Source: Chitinimonas viridis
GTDB lineage: Bacteria; Pseudomonadota; Gammaproteobacteria; Burkholderiales; Chitinimonadaceae
Length of the DNA: 64,000 nt
Assembly (NCBI RefSeq): GCF_030409555.1
Contig: NZ_JAUFPU010000005.1
Location: 62,001-126,000, forward strand
Reading direction: 5' to 3'
Positions 1 through 8,741 of the stretch are shown here, piece by piece. The position numbers and the translations under genes are program-made. A model generated the notes under the pieces. The model did no database searches. It was given only the letters and a program-made list of their open reading frames with translations, and was not told where the DNA came from. Position 1 is the stretch's first letter. Every line of letters begins with the position of its first letter.

Positions 1-33
1 TACGCCAACCGCTTACTTGGAAAGGACAACCAA

Positions 34-333
34 ATGCAATCAAACGGAATGCTTGCAGAAGAAATCGATTGCCTGGAAAGGGCTATCTTTTATGGAAACT
101 TGGAGCTGTTGAAAGGAAAGAAATGTCCAATATGCAAACAAGGTAAGTTGCTTTATAGCGTTACCAAGAATCTCATTAACATCGAAGCTAAGCCAGGGCG
201 GCGATATAAGGGATCGGTAAATATATACTGCACGGGTCTTTGTAATAAAATGATTACGCATGCGAACGCATTCATCCCTGCTTGGGCGGAAACTATCTCT
301 AATTGGGATGAGCTATCTGACTCTTTGGCTTAA
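34..333 (+). CDS. Small zinc-ribbon hypothetical protein
   Basis: A 99-residue protein that I do not recognise. It has two cysteine pairs, C31-P-x-C34 and C66-x3-C70, spaced like a four-cysteine zinc ribbon, with no signal peptide or membrane segment. The start is supported by an AAAGGA ribosome site 7 bases upstream. The coding DNA is visibly richer in A and T than the rest of the window, and the gene lies on the 3' side of a tRNA-Thr gene, a common integration site, so acquisition by transfer is plausible. Function unknown; metal binding is inferred only from the cysteine spacing. Confidence 0.65.
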   Translation: MQSNGMLAEEIDCLERAIFYGNLELLKGKKCPICKQGKLLYSVTKNLINIEAKPGRRYKGSVNIYCTGLCNKMITHANAFIPAWAETISNWDELSDSLA

Positions 334-511
334 TGGGTGCCGAGCAAGCTCAAGCAGCGGTTGGGCTTGCTGTTCCAAACAAGAATGCTCGCGCAGCAAA
401 ACACCATGCGGGCCTTTACTATCCCGAGTCTACCGGGATGACTATCGGTCCCAATCAGCCCATCAACGCTGAAACCCGCTTGCCAGCCCGTACGCAACGC
501 CACAAAGCAGA

Positions 512-539
512 AAGGGGCTACGTTTTCACGTAACCCCTT
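512..539 (-). terminator. Terminator of tRNA-Thr
   Basis: A 12-bp stem (one G-U pair) closed by a GAAA tetraloop lies 7 bases beyond the CCA end of tRNA-Thr on the minus strand. Only a short T run (TTTC) follows. No other gene is evident between 334 and 511. Confidence 0.7.
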
Positions 540-546
540 GATTTTC

Positions 547-622
547 TGGTGCCGACAACCGGAATCGAACTGGTGACCTGCTGATTACAAGGCAGCTGCT
601 CTACCAACTGAGCTATGTCGGC
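547..622 (-). tRNA. tRNA-Thr (anticodon TGT)
   Basis: A 76-base cloverleaf with encoded CCA. The acceptor stem is GCCGACA/TGTCGGC, with a normal D arm, the anticodon loop CTTGTAA (TGT, reading ACA), and the T loop GGTTCGATTCC read through the usual arm. The anticodon stem GCTGC/TCAGC has a C-U mismatch at 31-39 next to the loop, where E. coli has A-U. It reads toward the left edge of the window. Confidence 0.95.
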
Positions 623-633
623 ACAGGGGGCGA

Positions 634-661
634 ATTATACCGATCTATCAGCTTTTGCGAA
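634..661 (-). promoter_or_regulatory. Promoter of tRNA-Thr
   Basis: On the minus strand a perfect -10 box TATAAT (634-639) is preceded by CGG and followed by a GC-rich discriminator, as is common for stable RNA genes. A weak -35 candidate, TTCGCA, lies at 656-661 with a 16-bp spacer, overlapping the end of the neighbouring reductase gene. Confidence 0.6.
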
Positions 662-1673
662 GATCTTTCGACAGAAAAAATGCATCCGAGAAGAACTCGT
701 CTGCCGGAAGGCCACGGCCGGTGAAGCTGCCGTGGGCGGCTTCCACCATCACCGGGGCGCCGCAGGCGTAGACCTGGTAGCCCGCCAGGTCGGCAAAGTC
801 GTGCAGCACGGCCTCGTGCACAAAGCCGGTACGGCCATGCCAGGCGTCTTCGGGCTTGGGTTCGGACAGCACCGGGATAAAGGTGAAGTTGGGCATCTCG
901 GCCTGCCACTGGCCTGCCAGCTCGGGCATATAGAGGTCGTCCAGCGTGCGGGCGCCCCAGTAGAGGATCATCTCGCGCTGGATATTCTTCTTGATGGCGT
1001 ATTCGACAATGCTCTTGATGGGGGCGAAGCCGGTACCGCTGGCCAGGAAGATGATGGGCTTGTCCGATTCTTCACGCAGGAAGAAGGAACCCAGCGGGCC
1101 GGTGAAGCGCAATATCTCGCGCTCGCGCATCGAGTTGTGGACGTACTCGGAGAATTCGCCACCGGGCACCAGCCGCACATGCAGTTGCAGGTAGTCTTCG
1201 GTGTGGGGTGGGTTGGCCAACGAGAAGCTGCGCTTCTTGCCATCCTTGGTATGGATGTCGATGTACTGGCCGGCCAGGAACTGCAGGCGCTCATTGGTAG
1301 GCAGCTTGAGCGAGAGCACGGCCACATCGTGCGATACCCGGTCTATCTTCTCTACCCGGCACGGCAGGGTGCGGATCTGAATATCCTTGGTGGCCTGGAT
1401 TTCGCGGCATTCGATCACCACGTCGCCTTGCGGTTCGGCGCAGCAGAACAGGGCCAGGCCTTGGGCTTCTTCGGTCTTGTTGAGCGCCGAGCCGGAGTGT
1501 TCGCGATGGCTGATCTCGCCCTGCAACACGCGGCCCTTGCAGGCGCCGCAGGCACCGTTACGGCAGCCGTAAGGCATGTTGAAGCCGACGCGCATGGCGG
1601 CATCCAGCAGGGTTTCGCCTTCTTCTACGGTAATTTGCTGCTTGCTCGGTTCGATGGTGAGCTGATGCGACAT
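648..1673 (-). CDS. 2Fe-2S ferredoxin / FAD-NAD(P)H oxidoreductase
   Basis: A 341-residue electron-transfer flavoprotein of the CDP-6-deoxy-delta-3,4-glucoseen reductase-like family. The N-terminal plant-type ferredoxin domain carries C37-x4-C42-x2-C45 and C77 for a 2Fe-2S cluster. It is followed by a ferredoxin-reductase module with the FAD motif RSFSLAN and the nucleotide-binding stretch GTGFAPIKS. The family passes electrons from NAD(P)H through FAD to the iron-sulfur cluster; in betaproteobacteria these genes usually stand alone, away from deoxysugar genes, as here. The true substrate is therefore unknown. The gene is divergent from the SDR gene, with 42 bases between the two starts. Confidence 0.88.
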   Translation of the reverse strand: MSHQLTIEPSKQQITVEEGETLLDAAMRVGFNMPYGCRNGACGACKGRVLQGEISHREHSGSALNKTEEAQGLALFCCAEPQGDVVIECREIQATKDIQIRTLPCRVEKIDRVSHDVAVLSLKLPTNERLQFLAGQYIDIHTKDGKKRSFSLANPPHTEDYLQLHVRLVPGGEFSEYVHNSMREREILRFTGPLGSFFLREESDKPIIFLASGTGFAPIKSIVEYAIKKNIQREMILYWGARTLDDLYMPELAGQWQAEMPNFTFIPVLSEPKPEDAWHGRTGFVHEAVLHDFADLAGYQVYACGAPVMVEAAHGSFTGRGLPADEFFSDAFFLSKDLRKS

Positions 1674-1715
1674 GTTGATTCCTGCTGGCGCACACGGTAC
1701 GGCTACAATCGCACC

Positions 1716-2603
1716 ATGCGTAAAAGAAGACTATTGATCGTGGGTTGCGGCGACGTGATGCAGCGGGCCTTGCCCTGGCTGACGGCACGTTTCCGTGTCT
1801 ATGCCTTGTGTCGCAGTACCGAGCAGGCCCTGCGGCTGCGCAGCCAAGGCGTGGTGCCGGTGCGCGGCGACCTGGACCAGCGCCACAGCCTGCAACGCCT
1901 GGCTGGGCTGGCCGAGTATGTGCTGCATAGTGCCCCGCCACCCAATACCGGCAACAACGACCCGCGCAGCATGCGATTGGCCGCAATGCTCGCGCAAGGC
2001 GCGATTCTACCACGGGGGCTGTGCTACATCAGTACCAGCGGGGTATATGGCGATTGTGGCGGCGCACTGCTGAGCGAAAGCCAGCCCTGCCGGCCCGAAT
2101 CCGCCCGTGCCTGGCGCCGGGTTGCGGCTGAGGCCTTGCTCCGGCGCTATGGCCGGCGCAGTGCTTGCCGGGTAAGCATACTGCGCGCCCCTGGCATCTA
2201 TGCCGCAGACCGGCTGCCGCTGGAACGCCTGCAAAAGGGCACTGCCGCACTGCGGCCGGAAGACGATGGCTACAGCAACCATATCCATGCCGATGATCTG
2301 GCCCACGCCGCCTGCCTGGCCTTGTTCCGTGGCCGCCAGGGACGTGTCTACCACGCTTGCGACGACAGCCGCTGGAAGATGGGGGAGTGGTTTGACAAGG
2401 TAGCCGATACCTATCGCCTGCCCCGACCACCCCGGCTATCGCGCGCCGAGGCAGAACAGCAGGTATCGCCGGCTTTGTGGTCGTTCATGCGGGAATCACG
2501 CCAGCTGAGCAATCAGCGGCTGCGCAAGGAGTTGCGACTGCGGCTGGCCTACCCTACGCCGCAAACCCTACTCGACCGGCTGGGCGATCAAACGGCCCAG
2601 TGA
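1716..2603 (+). CDS. NAD(P)-binding SDR-family protein (epimerase/dehydratase-like)
   Basis: A 295-residue extended-SDR-like protein. The Rossmann fold begins with LLIVGCGDVMQR, and the sequence YISTSGVYGDCGG resembles the active-site region of NAD-dependent epimerases of the YeeZ type. The reading frame is open further upstream, but that part is antisense to the ferredoxin-reductase gene. The ATG at 1716 is chosen because it clears that gene and begins the Rossmann strand. The stop codon directly abuts the stop of the convergent PilZ gene (TGATCA). The substrate cannot be told from the sequence. Confidence 0.8.
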   Translation: MRKRRLLIVGCGDVMQRALPWLTARFRVYALCRSTEQALRLRSQGVVPVRGDLDQRHSLQRLAGLAEYVLHSAPPPNTGNNDPRSMRLAAMLAQGAILPRGLCYISTSGVYGDCGGALLSESQPCRPESARAWRRVAAEALLRRYGRRSACRVSILRAPGIYAADRLPLERLQKGTAALRPEDDGYSNHIHADDLAHAACLALFRGRQGRVYHACDDSRWKMGEWFDKVADTYRLPRPPRLSRAEAEQQVSPALWSFMRESRQLSNQRLRKELRLRLAYPTPQTLLDRLGDQTAQ

Positions 2604-3452
2604 TCAGTTGCGCAGCAGCTGGTGTCGCTCGCGCTCCAGTTGCGCAATATAGCGCTGGAGCAGGTTCTCGGTCTGCCGTGGCAGGTCGACAAAGCGAGTG
2701 CCCAGCATGGTCTGCACGGTGCCGTCCCGCTTGGTGACCTGGCGCTTGCTGCGTATCTCTATGGTCAGCTCCACCATGCCGAAGGTGCCAAGGTCGACAC
2801 GGCAGCCGGGGAACACATCCAGCTGCTCCACTTCGACCTGGCCCTGCATCCACAGCCCCATGCCGCCGATGGAGATATCGTGCAGTGGGAGATCCAGCAC
2901 CCGGCCATTGGGGTGGCGCAGCTTGCACAGCAGCGGCTTGCCTATGGGGGTATCGAGCCGGAAATACTCGCGCCGCTGCAGCTTGATCAGATCGTTGGGG
3001 AAGGCGGCTTCAAAAGCCGGGCGCTCGTCGTAATCAACCAGCGAGATGCCGCCATCGAGCACAAACTGGATGCGCACGCCCTCGGGCGCTGCAGCGAATA
3101 CGATGTGATCGGCACGCAGCAGCGAGCGGTTGATGGCCTCTACCCCGCAGATGTCGAACCAGAAGCGCTGCTGCTTGGTGTCGCACTCCAGTATGGCGGA
3201 CAAGAAGGAGAACTGGCCGTGATCGAAGTACACCGAGACCAGATCACCCTTTTGCGCCAGCGAACGAAGCACGAAACCGATTTCTACCGGCGTACGCAGC
3301 AGAAAGCTGCTGACGTCCACGCCTTCTGGAATCAGCGCAACGGGTGCCTTGCCTTCCTGAGAGGGGTTGTTTTCCGCTTCCGCCACAGTGTTTGGGAGCC
3401 TGTTTATATATTGATGATTTCGGGATTTTGCCACAGCCGGCGCGGCATCCAC
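2604..3452 (-). CDS. YcgR-like flagellar brake / PilZ-domain protein
   Basis: Up to 282 residues with a YcgR-type N-terminal domain (about 45-140) and a C-terminal PilZ domain (about 155-270). The cyclic di-GMP signature is present: RREYFR supplies the RxxxR element and DISIGGMGL the D/NxSxxG element. YcgR proteins bind cyclic di-GMP and slow or bias the flagellar motor; that role here is inferred from family. The start is uncertain: the GTG at 3452 has no clear ribosome site, and a GTG at 3386 would give 260 residues and still keep both domains. No flagellar genes lie nearby. Confidence 0.85.
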   Translation of the reverse strand: MDAAPAVAKSRNHQYINRLPNTVAEAENNPSQEGKAPVALIPEGVDVSSFLLRTPVEIGFVLRSLAQKGDLVSVYFDHGQFSFLSAILECDTKQQRFWFDICGVEAINRSLLRADHIVFAAAPEGVRIQFVLDGGISLVDYDERPAFEAAFPNDLIKLQRREYFRLDTPIGKPLLCKLRHPNGRVLDLPLHDISIGGMGLWMQGQVEVEQLDVFPGCRVDLGTFGMVELTIEIRSKRQVTKRDGTVQTMLGTRFVDLPRQTENLLQRYIAQLERERHQLLRN

Positions 3453-3504
3453 ACTAGCGCGATGTTATCCACAGCCCAAAGTCCGGCACCACATCGACCC
3501 ATTT

Positions 3505-4089
3505 TTACAACAATAGACCAATGTCATGAGAAAACACCTTTGCCCCTGCACCATAGCTGACAAACAGGCGCAACTTGCCTTCCCTGTCCAGAATATAGCT
3601 GCCCGCGCTGTGGTCTACGGTGTAATTTGTCGCATCGGTGCCATTCCGCTGAAAAACAATGCGGAATCGGTCGGTCACCGCCCGAATTTCCGCCGTGCTG
3701 CCGCGCAATCCCAGAAAGTCGGGATGGAAGGCAGGCACGTACTGGCTCAGCAGCGCCTGGGTGTCCCGCTCCGGGTCCACCGTCACGAATAGCACCTGCA
3801 CCTGCTTGGCCTTGTCACCCAGTTGCGCCATGGCCGCCTTCAGTTCGCTCATGGTGGTGGGGCAGACATCGGGGCAATGGGTGTAGCCGAAGAACATCAC
3901 CACCACCTTGCCCTTGAACTCCTCCAGCCGGCGTTGCTTGCCATGGTGATCGGTCAGCGCAAACGGGCCGCCTATGGGGGCGCCGGTCACATCGGTGGAG
4001 AGGAAGGCCGGCTTGGGTGCCTCGCTGCAAGCAGTGAGCGCCAGGCAGGTAGTCAGCAGCAAAGTACCCAGAGTACGCAGGGATATCAT
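3505..4089 (-). CDS. SCO1/SenC-family copper chaperone lipoprotein
   Basis: A 194-residue thioredoxin-fold protein. A lipobox (L18-T-A-C21) indicates lipidation and anchoring on the outer face of the inner membrane. The copper site is complete: C-P-D-V-C in the stretch [12 protein letters not shown], and the distal histidine in [11 protein letters not shown] proteins deliver copper to, or reduce, the CuA centre of oxidase subunit II. It closes the cta cluster and overlaps ctaB by 4 bases, so the two are translationally coupled. Confidence 0.93.
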   Translation of the reverse strand: MISLRTLGTLLLTTCLALTACSEAPKPAFLSTDVTGAPIGGPFALTDHHGKQRRLEEFKGKVVVMFFGYTHCPDVCPTTMSELKAAMAQLGDKAKQVQVLFVTVDPERDTQALLSQYVPAFHPDFLGLRGSTAEIRAVTDRFRIVFQRNGTDATNYTVDHSAGSYILDREGKLRLFVSYGAGAKVFSHDIGLLL

Positions 4090-4997
4090 CGTAGCGGGAT
4101 GTGCAGATAGTGATCCACCAACAGCGCGGCAAACAGCAGCGAGAGGTAGAGGATGGAATAACGGAAGGTGCTGCGTGACAATTCATCGGTATAGCTGCGC
4201 CAGATGCGCCAGGCGTAGACCAGGAAGATGGCATCGAGTATCAGGGTGGACACCAGATAGATGCCGCCCCCCATGCCGGTGGCCACGGGCAGCAGGGTGA
4301 CTGCCGTCAGTATCAGCGTGTAGAGCAGCACATGCAGCCGGGTGAAGGCTTCACCGTGGGTGACGGGCAGCATGGGCAGCCCGGCACGGGCATAGTCGTC
4401 GCGCCGATAGAGCGCCAAGGCCCAGAAGTGGGGTGGGGTCCAGGCGAAGATGATGAGGAAAAGTATCATCGCATCATGGCTGACTTCGCCCGTGACTGCC
4501 GCCCAGCCCAATATCGGTGGCATGGCGCCCGATGCCCCGCCGATCACGATGTTCTGCGGGGTGCTGGGCTTGAGCACAACCGTATAGATGATGGCGTAGC
4601 CGACAAAGGTCGCCAGGGTCAGCCACATGGTGAGTGGGTTGGCCCATTGGTGCAGCACAAACAAGCCTATGCCGCCAACCACCAGGGCAAAGCCCAGTGT
4701 CTGGCCGCTGGTCACCTGTCCACGCGGCAGGGGGCGGGCCCTGGTGCGGGCCATCAGGGCGTCAATCTTCTGCTCTACCAGGCAATTGATGGCCGCAGCG
4801 GCACCGGCCACCAGGGCAATGCCTATGGTGGCGGCCAGCACGGGCAGCCAGGGTGGCAAGGTGGGGGTCGCAAGGAACATGCCGATGACCGCACAGAAGA
4901 CGATCAGGGCCACCACTCTGGGCTTGGCCAGGGCAAGGAATTCACGCAGCCGGGCTTTCAGGCCCAGTGGCGGTTTGGTCAGGGTCACGGCACTCAT
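4086..4997 (-). CDS. ctaB: Protoheme IX farnesyltransferase (heme O synthase)
   Basis: A 303-residue UbiA-family membrane protein with about nine hydrophobic segments. It farnesylates heme B to give heme O for the oxidase. The first prenyl-diphosphate/Mg site is the N-C-L-V-E-Q-K-I-D stretch, followed by the conserved [14 protein letters not shown] precedes the ATG, but the AGGAG site lies 7 bases before the ATG at 4997, so that start is used. It lies 23 bases downstream of ctaA, the enzyme acting next in the pathway. Confidence 0.95.
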   Translation of the reverse strand: MSAVTLTKPPLGLKARLREFLALAKPRVVALIVFCAVIGMFLATPTLPPWLPVLAATIGIALVAGAAAAINCLVEQKIDALMARTRARPLPRGQVTSGQTLGFALVVGGIGLFVLHQWANPLTMWLTLATFVGYAIIYTVVLKPSTPQNIVIGGASGAMPPILGWAAVTGEVSHDAMILFLIIFAWTPPHFWALALYRRDDYARAGLPMLPVTHGEAFTRLHVLLYTLILTAVTLLPVATGMGGGIYLVSTLILDAIFLVYAWRIWRSYTDELSRSTFRYSILYLSLLFAALLVDHYLHIPLR

Positions 4998-5020
4998 CAC
5001 ATTTCTCCTGCGCTTTGCCC

Positions 5021-5992
5021 TTAGCGGCGCTGCGCCAGCCGGTAATTCAGCACCACCATCAGCAGCAGCAGCATGGCAGCGCCAGCATTGTGCAGCACGG
5101 CAACCGACAGCGGCAGATGGAAGACCACATTGCTGATACCCAGGCCTACCTGCAGCAGCAACATGCCAGCAATGGCGAGCGCTAGGCTACGCAAAACACC
5201 CTGTGCGTACAAGCGCCAGCTCAGTATGCCAATAAAACAGAACGTCACCAGCGCCCCCAACCTGTGCAGCCAGTGTATGGCGGTCAGGTTGGCCATGCTC
5301 AGCAACTCCCCTTCCGGTGTCTGGCCCAGCTCGCGCAGCACATGGAAGGCATCACGGAAATCCATCTGCGGTACCAAGGCACCCTGGCAGGTGGGGAAGT
5401 CGGTGCAGACAACGGCGGCGTAGTTGGTGCTGACCCAACCACCCAGGATGATCTGGCAGGACACCACCAACAGGCCGACGAAGGCAGCCAGGCGGAATCC
5501 GCCTGCACGCTCTACCCTGGCCCAGTCCCGCTGCCGCAAGGCCAGCCAGGTCAGCATGGCCACCAGGGTCATGCCACCGATCAGGTGGCTGGTGACGATG
5601 GCGGGCTTGAGCAGCTTGGTTACCGTCCACATACCGAGCGCACCTTGGAAGCACACCACGAAAAAGATGGAAACCGCCAGCAGGGGCGATTGCCGCAGGC
5701 GATCGCGATGCTTGACGGCCATCACGGCCAGCACCAGCACCAGCAGGCCCAGGGCGCTGGCCAGATAGCGATGCACCATCTCTTTCCAGGCCTTGGCCAT
5801 GCTGACCGGGCCATGGGGTGCCTCAGCATGTGCCGCCAGTATCTCGTCCACCGCATGTATCGGCGTGGCCTTGCCATAGCAACCGGGCCAATCGGGGCAG
5901 CCCAGGCCGGCATCAGACAGGCGCACATAGGCGCCCAGCACCACCACGCAAAGCGTCCAGACGACGGCCAGGAGAGTGAGTTTACGAAACAT
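5021..5992 (-). CDS. ctaA: Heme A synthase (COX15/CtaA)
   Basis: A 323-residue, eight-helix membrane protein that oxidises the C8 methyl of heme O to give heme A. Family signatures are the extracytoplasmic cysteine loop GCPDWPGC, the heme-ligand region EMVHRY, TSHLIGG, a second cysteine loop CTDFPTC, and a late histidine in [12 protein letters not shown] lies two codons upstream, overlapping the stop of the preceding gene; the ATG at 5992 is preferred. It lies directly between the SCO-like gene and ctaB. Confidence 0.94.
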   Translation of the reverse strand: MFRKLTLLAVVWTLCVVVLGAYVRLSDAGLGCPDWPGCYGKATPIHAVDEILAAHAEAPHGPVSMAKAWKEMVHRYLASALGLLVLVLAVMAVKHRDRLRQSPLLAVSIFFVVCFQGALGMWTVTKLLKPAIVTSHLIGGMTLVAMLTWLALRQRDWARVERAGGFRLAAFVGLLVVSCQIILGGWVSTNYAAVVCTDFPTCQGALVPQMDFRDAFHVLRELGQTPEGELLSMANLTAIHWLHRLGALVTFCFIGILSWRLYAQGVLRSLALAIAGMLLLQVGLGISNVVFHLPLSVAVLHNAGAAMLLLLMVVLNYRLAQRR

Positions 5993-5994
5993 GA

Positions 5995-6564
5995 TCAACC
6001 CAGGTTCTCATTGTTCTTCAGGAACTTGCCCACTTCCTTGATCACCCGTACCGGGTCGGCGGTACGTGGATAGCGGATCACCTGGTTGCCCAGCGGATCG
6101 ATCAGGTAGTAGCCGGTGGCCACGTCGCCCTGCAAGGGAATCGCCTCCAGTGCGCGCACCGTGCGGGCACCATCAGCAGCGGCCACTGCCTGCGCCGATG
6201 GCGCGGCGGCATCGGTCACCAGCCACAGCCGTTCTACCCTATCCATGAACTTGCCTTGCGCCATGCGTATCTGGCGCAGGGCATGCAGATCTTTCTGGCA
6301 GGCTTGCTGGCAGTCGCCGCTGGCGGCCATGACCAGCACCCAGCGCCCTTTCAGATCAGCCAGCGCTGCCGGCTTGCCGTCCAGCCCTGCTTGCCGGAAC
6401 GCCGGCACCGGGCCAACCTTGAGCAACTCGCCATAGGTCTTGCCGCCCTCGGGCCGCCAGACGTAATAAGCCAGGTAGGAAGCCAGCACCGGTGCGATGG
6501 TGATGGCGATCAGGGCAAACAGTATCCAGCGGCCGTTGCGCTTGGGTTGAGTGGCAGCATTCAT
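5995..6564 (-). CDS. Membrane-anchored SCO-like thioredoxin-fold protein
   Basis: A 189-residue protein with one N-terminal membrane anchor (about 12-35) and a periplasmic thioredoxin-like domain. The pair C-Q-Q-A-C sits where SCO proteins have CxxxC, but the distal copper-ligand histidine is not seen: the equivalent stretch reads GYYLIDPLGN. It overlaps SURF1 by 4 bases and sits between SURF1 and ctaA, so a part in oxidase assembly, perhaps as a thiol-disulfide factor rather than a copper carrier, is inferred. Related unnamed proteins occupy this place in many betaproteobacterial cta clusters. Confidence 0.8.
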   Translation of the reverse strand: MNAATQPKRNGRWILFALIAITIAPVLASYLAYYVWRPEGGKTYGELLKVGPVPAFRQAGLDGKPAALADLKGRWVLVMAASGDCQQACQKDLHALRQIRMAQGKFMDRVERLWLVTDAAAPSAQAVAAADGARTVRALEAIPLQGDVATGYYLIDPLGNQVIRYPRTADPVRVIKEVGKFLKNNENLG

Positions 6565-7244
6565 GTGTTACGGCGCTTCCAGTGCAAGATAAAAAACAGA
6601 ACGACGGCCAGGGCCGCAAACAGAAACCACTGGCCTGCATAGGCGTAGTGCTTCTCCACGCCAAAATCCACGGCTGGCCAATCACGGGCCAGCGCATCAC
6701 TCTCACCTAATTGCTGCGCCAGTGCCGGCACCACCGATGCCGGCACCAGCTTGCGGTACCGTGCCCAGTCCAGATTCTGCCAGACCACGCCACCAGCCTG
6801 ATCCGCCGCCAGCTCCACATACTGCTGCTGGGGTGGCTGCAGGCGTATCTGCAACACCACAGGCCCGGCCGGTAGCGGTACCTGTGGCTGTACCCCTGGC
6901 ACCTTGGGCAGCCATCCCCGGTTGACCAGCAACAGGCGACCATCCGCCAACTGCAGCGGTGCCAGGGCATGGAACCCTGCCCTGCCCTTGTGTATCCGGT
7001 TGTCCAGGAATATCTGGCCGCTGGCCAGCCATACACCTTCGACCTGATAGCGCCTTTGCCATGCGGACTCCCCAAGCTCGCCCCGCCAGGGCAGCAGTGC
7101 CAGTTGGTCCATGGCCTGCTGGCGCTCCGCCAGCGCCTGTTTGTGCTGCCCCCGCCCCAGTTGCCAGCAGCCCAGACGCAAGGTCAGCACCACAAACAGC
7201 AAGGTAGCGATGATGATCAGCAGGCGGGGACGACGCAAGGGCAT
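6561..7244 (-). CDS. SURF1-family cytochrome oxidase assembly protein
   Basis: A 227-residue protein with the SURF1 layout: an N-terminal membrane helix (about 7-25), a periplasmic domain, and a C-terminal helix (about 207-222) ending in a positive tail. Conserved pieces include LGCWQLGR near the start, DNRIHKGRAGFH, LLVNRGWLP, and the KHYAYAGQWF stretch before the last helix. SURF1 helps insert heme A into oxidase subunit I. The start lies some 90 bases from a small gene reading the other way. Confidence 0.9.
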   Translation of the reverse strand: MPLRRPRLLIIIATLLFVVLTLRLGCWQLGRGQHKQALAERQQAMDQLALLPWRGELGESAWQRRYQVEGVWLASGQIFLDNRIHKGRAGFHALAPLQLADGRLLLVNRGWLPKVPGVQPQVPLPAGPVVLQIRLQPPQQQYVELAADQAGGVVWQNLDWARYRKLVPASVVPALAQQLGESDALARDWPAVDFGVEKHYAYAGQWFLFAALAVVLFFILHWKRRNT

Positions 7245-7333
7245 GGCAAGAAGCAGACGGGGATGGCGATAGGGTTGGATACCGAGGGGTGACTGGGCAT
7301 AAACTCGGGTTTTTCCCGCTTGCGCCCTACATC

Positions 7334-7534
7334 ATGAAAATCATTGTCGTGCTGATGATACTTGGCATCCTGTTTGCACTGGGTAGCGCCATGTTCTCGC
7401 TGATACGCAGCAAGGACAGCTCCAAACGTACCGTCAAGGCGCTGACCCTGCGCATTAGCCTGTCGGTCGCCCTGTTTCTGTTCCTGATGCTGTCCTACCG
7501 CCTGGGCTGGATACAGCCACACGGCGTGTACTGA
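7334..7534 (+). CDS. DUF2909-like twin-transmembrane small protein
   Basis: A 66-residue protein of two membrane helices (about 2-20 and 36-54) separated by a short charged loop rich in K, R and S. This is the twin-transmembrane (DUF2909) family commonly found in betaproteobacterial oxidase clusters. Function is unknown, and a part in oxidase assembly is inferred only from neighbourhood. The ATG at 7334 begins the first helix; an upstream extension of 15 residues is possible but has no support. It is the only plus-strand gene inside the otherwise minus-strand cta cluster. Confidence 0.78.
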   Translation: MKIIVVLMILGILFALGSAMFSLIRSKDSSKRTVKALTLRISLSVALFLFLMLSYRLGWIQPHGVY

Positions 7535-7588
7535 GCCAGTGAGCGCCGCCAACCGCAACCGGTTGGCGCTGCAGCTGGCCTTTACAAA

Positions 7589-7620
7589 CAAAATGGTGCA
7601 GCCTGCGCTGCACCATTTTT
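7589..7620. terminator. Bidirectional terminator between DUF2909 gene and ctaE
   Basis: A perfect hairpin with stem AAATGGTGCAG/CTGCACCATTT and loop CCTGCG is flanked by A-rich sequence on the left and five T on the right, so it can stop transcription from both the plus-strand small gene and the minus-strand ctaE. Confidence 0.85.
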
Positions 7621-7637
7621 ACGCCTTGCGGCAGGCC

Positions 7638-8492
7638 TTACAGCCAGTACACGAATACAAACAGGATCAGCCACACCACATCCACGAAGTGCCAGTACCA
7701 GGCGGCAGCTTCGAAAGCGAAGTGGTGCTCGGCGGTGAAGTGACCCTTGACCGAGCGGAAATACATGACGGCCAGCATCAGCGCGCCGATGAACACATGC
7801 ATGCCGTGGAAGCCCGTCATCATGTAGAACGAAGCGCCATACACGCCGGAGGCCATGGTCAGGCCCAAATCGCCCCAGGCGTGGGCGTATTCATAGACCT
7901 GCAGGCCCAGGAACAAGGCGCCCAGCAATACGGTGAGCAGCAGGCCCAGCTTGAGCTGGCCACGCTTGTTTTCCATCATGCCCCAGTGCGCCCAGGTGAG
8001 GGTCACGCCGGAAGTCAGCAGGATCAGGGTGTTCCAGGCCGGCAAGCCCCACGGGCCCATCACCTGGTAGGGTTCGGTGCCATTGGGCGCGACGGACATG
8101 GGCCACATGGCCTTGAAATCGGGCCACAGTATCTTGTGTTCCATATTGCCCAGCTCGGGCACCGAGATACTGCGCAGGTAGTAGAGGGTGCCGAAGAAGG
8201 CGGCGAAGAACATCACCTCAGAAAAGATGAACCAGCCCATGCCCCAGCGGAAGGAGATATCAACCCGCTTGGAGTAGACACCGCCTTCGGACTCGCGGAT
8301 CACATCACCAAACCAGCCGAACAGCATCCACAGCAGAATGGCGATGCCGATGGCCAGCGGCACCCAGGAGAACGGCACCGAGTTGACCAGCAAGGCGGCG
8401 CCCAGGCCGATGCCGAACAGCGCGACGGCGCCCTTGAATGGCCACCAGGACGGTGCGGGTACGAAATAATCAGGCTGCTGCGTTGTTGCCAT
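7638..8492 (-). CDS. ctaE: Cytochrome c oxidase subunit III
   Basis: A 284-residue heme-copper oxidase subunit III with seven membrane helices. It binds no metal but stabilises subunit I and the proton-uptake path. Recognisable stretches are WGMGWFIFSEVMFF, the WAHWGM region, GFHGMHVFIG, and the C-terminal HFVDVVWLILF. It is last in the ctaC-ctaD-ctaG-ctaE series and is followed by a strong terminator. Confidence 0.95.
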   Translation of the reverse strand: MATTQQPDYFVPAPSWWPFKGAVALFGIGLGAALLVNSVPFSWVPLAIGIAILLWMLFGWFGDVIRESEGGVYSKRVDISFRWGMGWFIFSEVMFFAAFFGTLYYLRSISVPELGNMEHKILWPDFKAMWPMSVAPNGTEPYQVMGPWGLPAWNTLILLTSGVTLTWAHWGMMENKRGQLKLGLLLTVLLGALFLGLQVYEYAHAWGDLGLTMASGVYGASFYMMTGFHGMHVFIGALMLAVMYFRSVKGHFTAEHHFAFEAAAWYWHFVDVVWLILFVFVYWL

Positions 8493-8528
8493 GTTGTCTG
8501 CTCCCTTTTCGGTCTTGCGTGTCCGCCG

Positions 8529-8738
8529 CTACTGCGCCGGCACGATGCTTTTTACCAGGATGATCAGGCCGGCAATCAAGACTGCGGCACAGATCAGTGC
8601 GGCCAGAATGATCTGGACCGGCTTGAGTTTCTGCAGATCTTCCTTGGAATCCTTGCCTCGCCGTATGCCGGTAAAGGCAGCCAGCACGGCGCCTACGGCG
8701 CGCAGGGGATTCATGCTGGACTTCTCTTGCTCACGCAT
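8529..8738 (-). CDS. DUF2970 small membrane protein
   Basis: A 69-residue protein with a basic N-terminal half (NPLRAVGAVLAAFTGIRRGKD) and one C-terminal membrane helix (about 43-62). It matches the DUF2970 family, found between ctaG and ctaE in betaproteobacteria. It starts 3 bases after the ctaG stop, so coupled translation is likely. Role unknown; oxidase assembly is a guess from context. Confidence 0.8.
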   Translation of the reverse strand: MREQEKSSMNPLRAVGAVLAAFTGIRRGKDSKEDLQKLKPVQIILAALICAAVLIAGLIILVKSIVPAQ

Positions 8739-8741
8739 GTT

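Noticed and set aside
333-533. Frame of 66 codons whose ATG overlaps the stop of the zinc-ribbon gene
   Set aside because: The TAATG overlap is suggestive, but the frame runs into the tRNA terminator, has no recognisable composition or motif, and lacks other support.
615-1715. Long plus-strand open frame running into the SDR gene
   Set aside because: It is antisense to the ferredoxin reductase, whose motifs are clear; only the part from 1716 is a gene.
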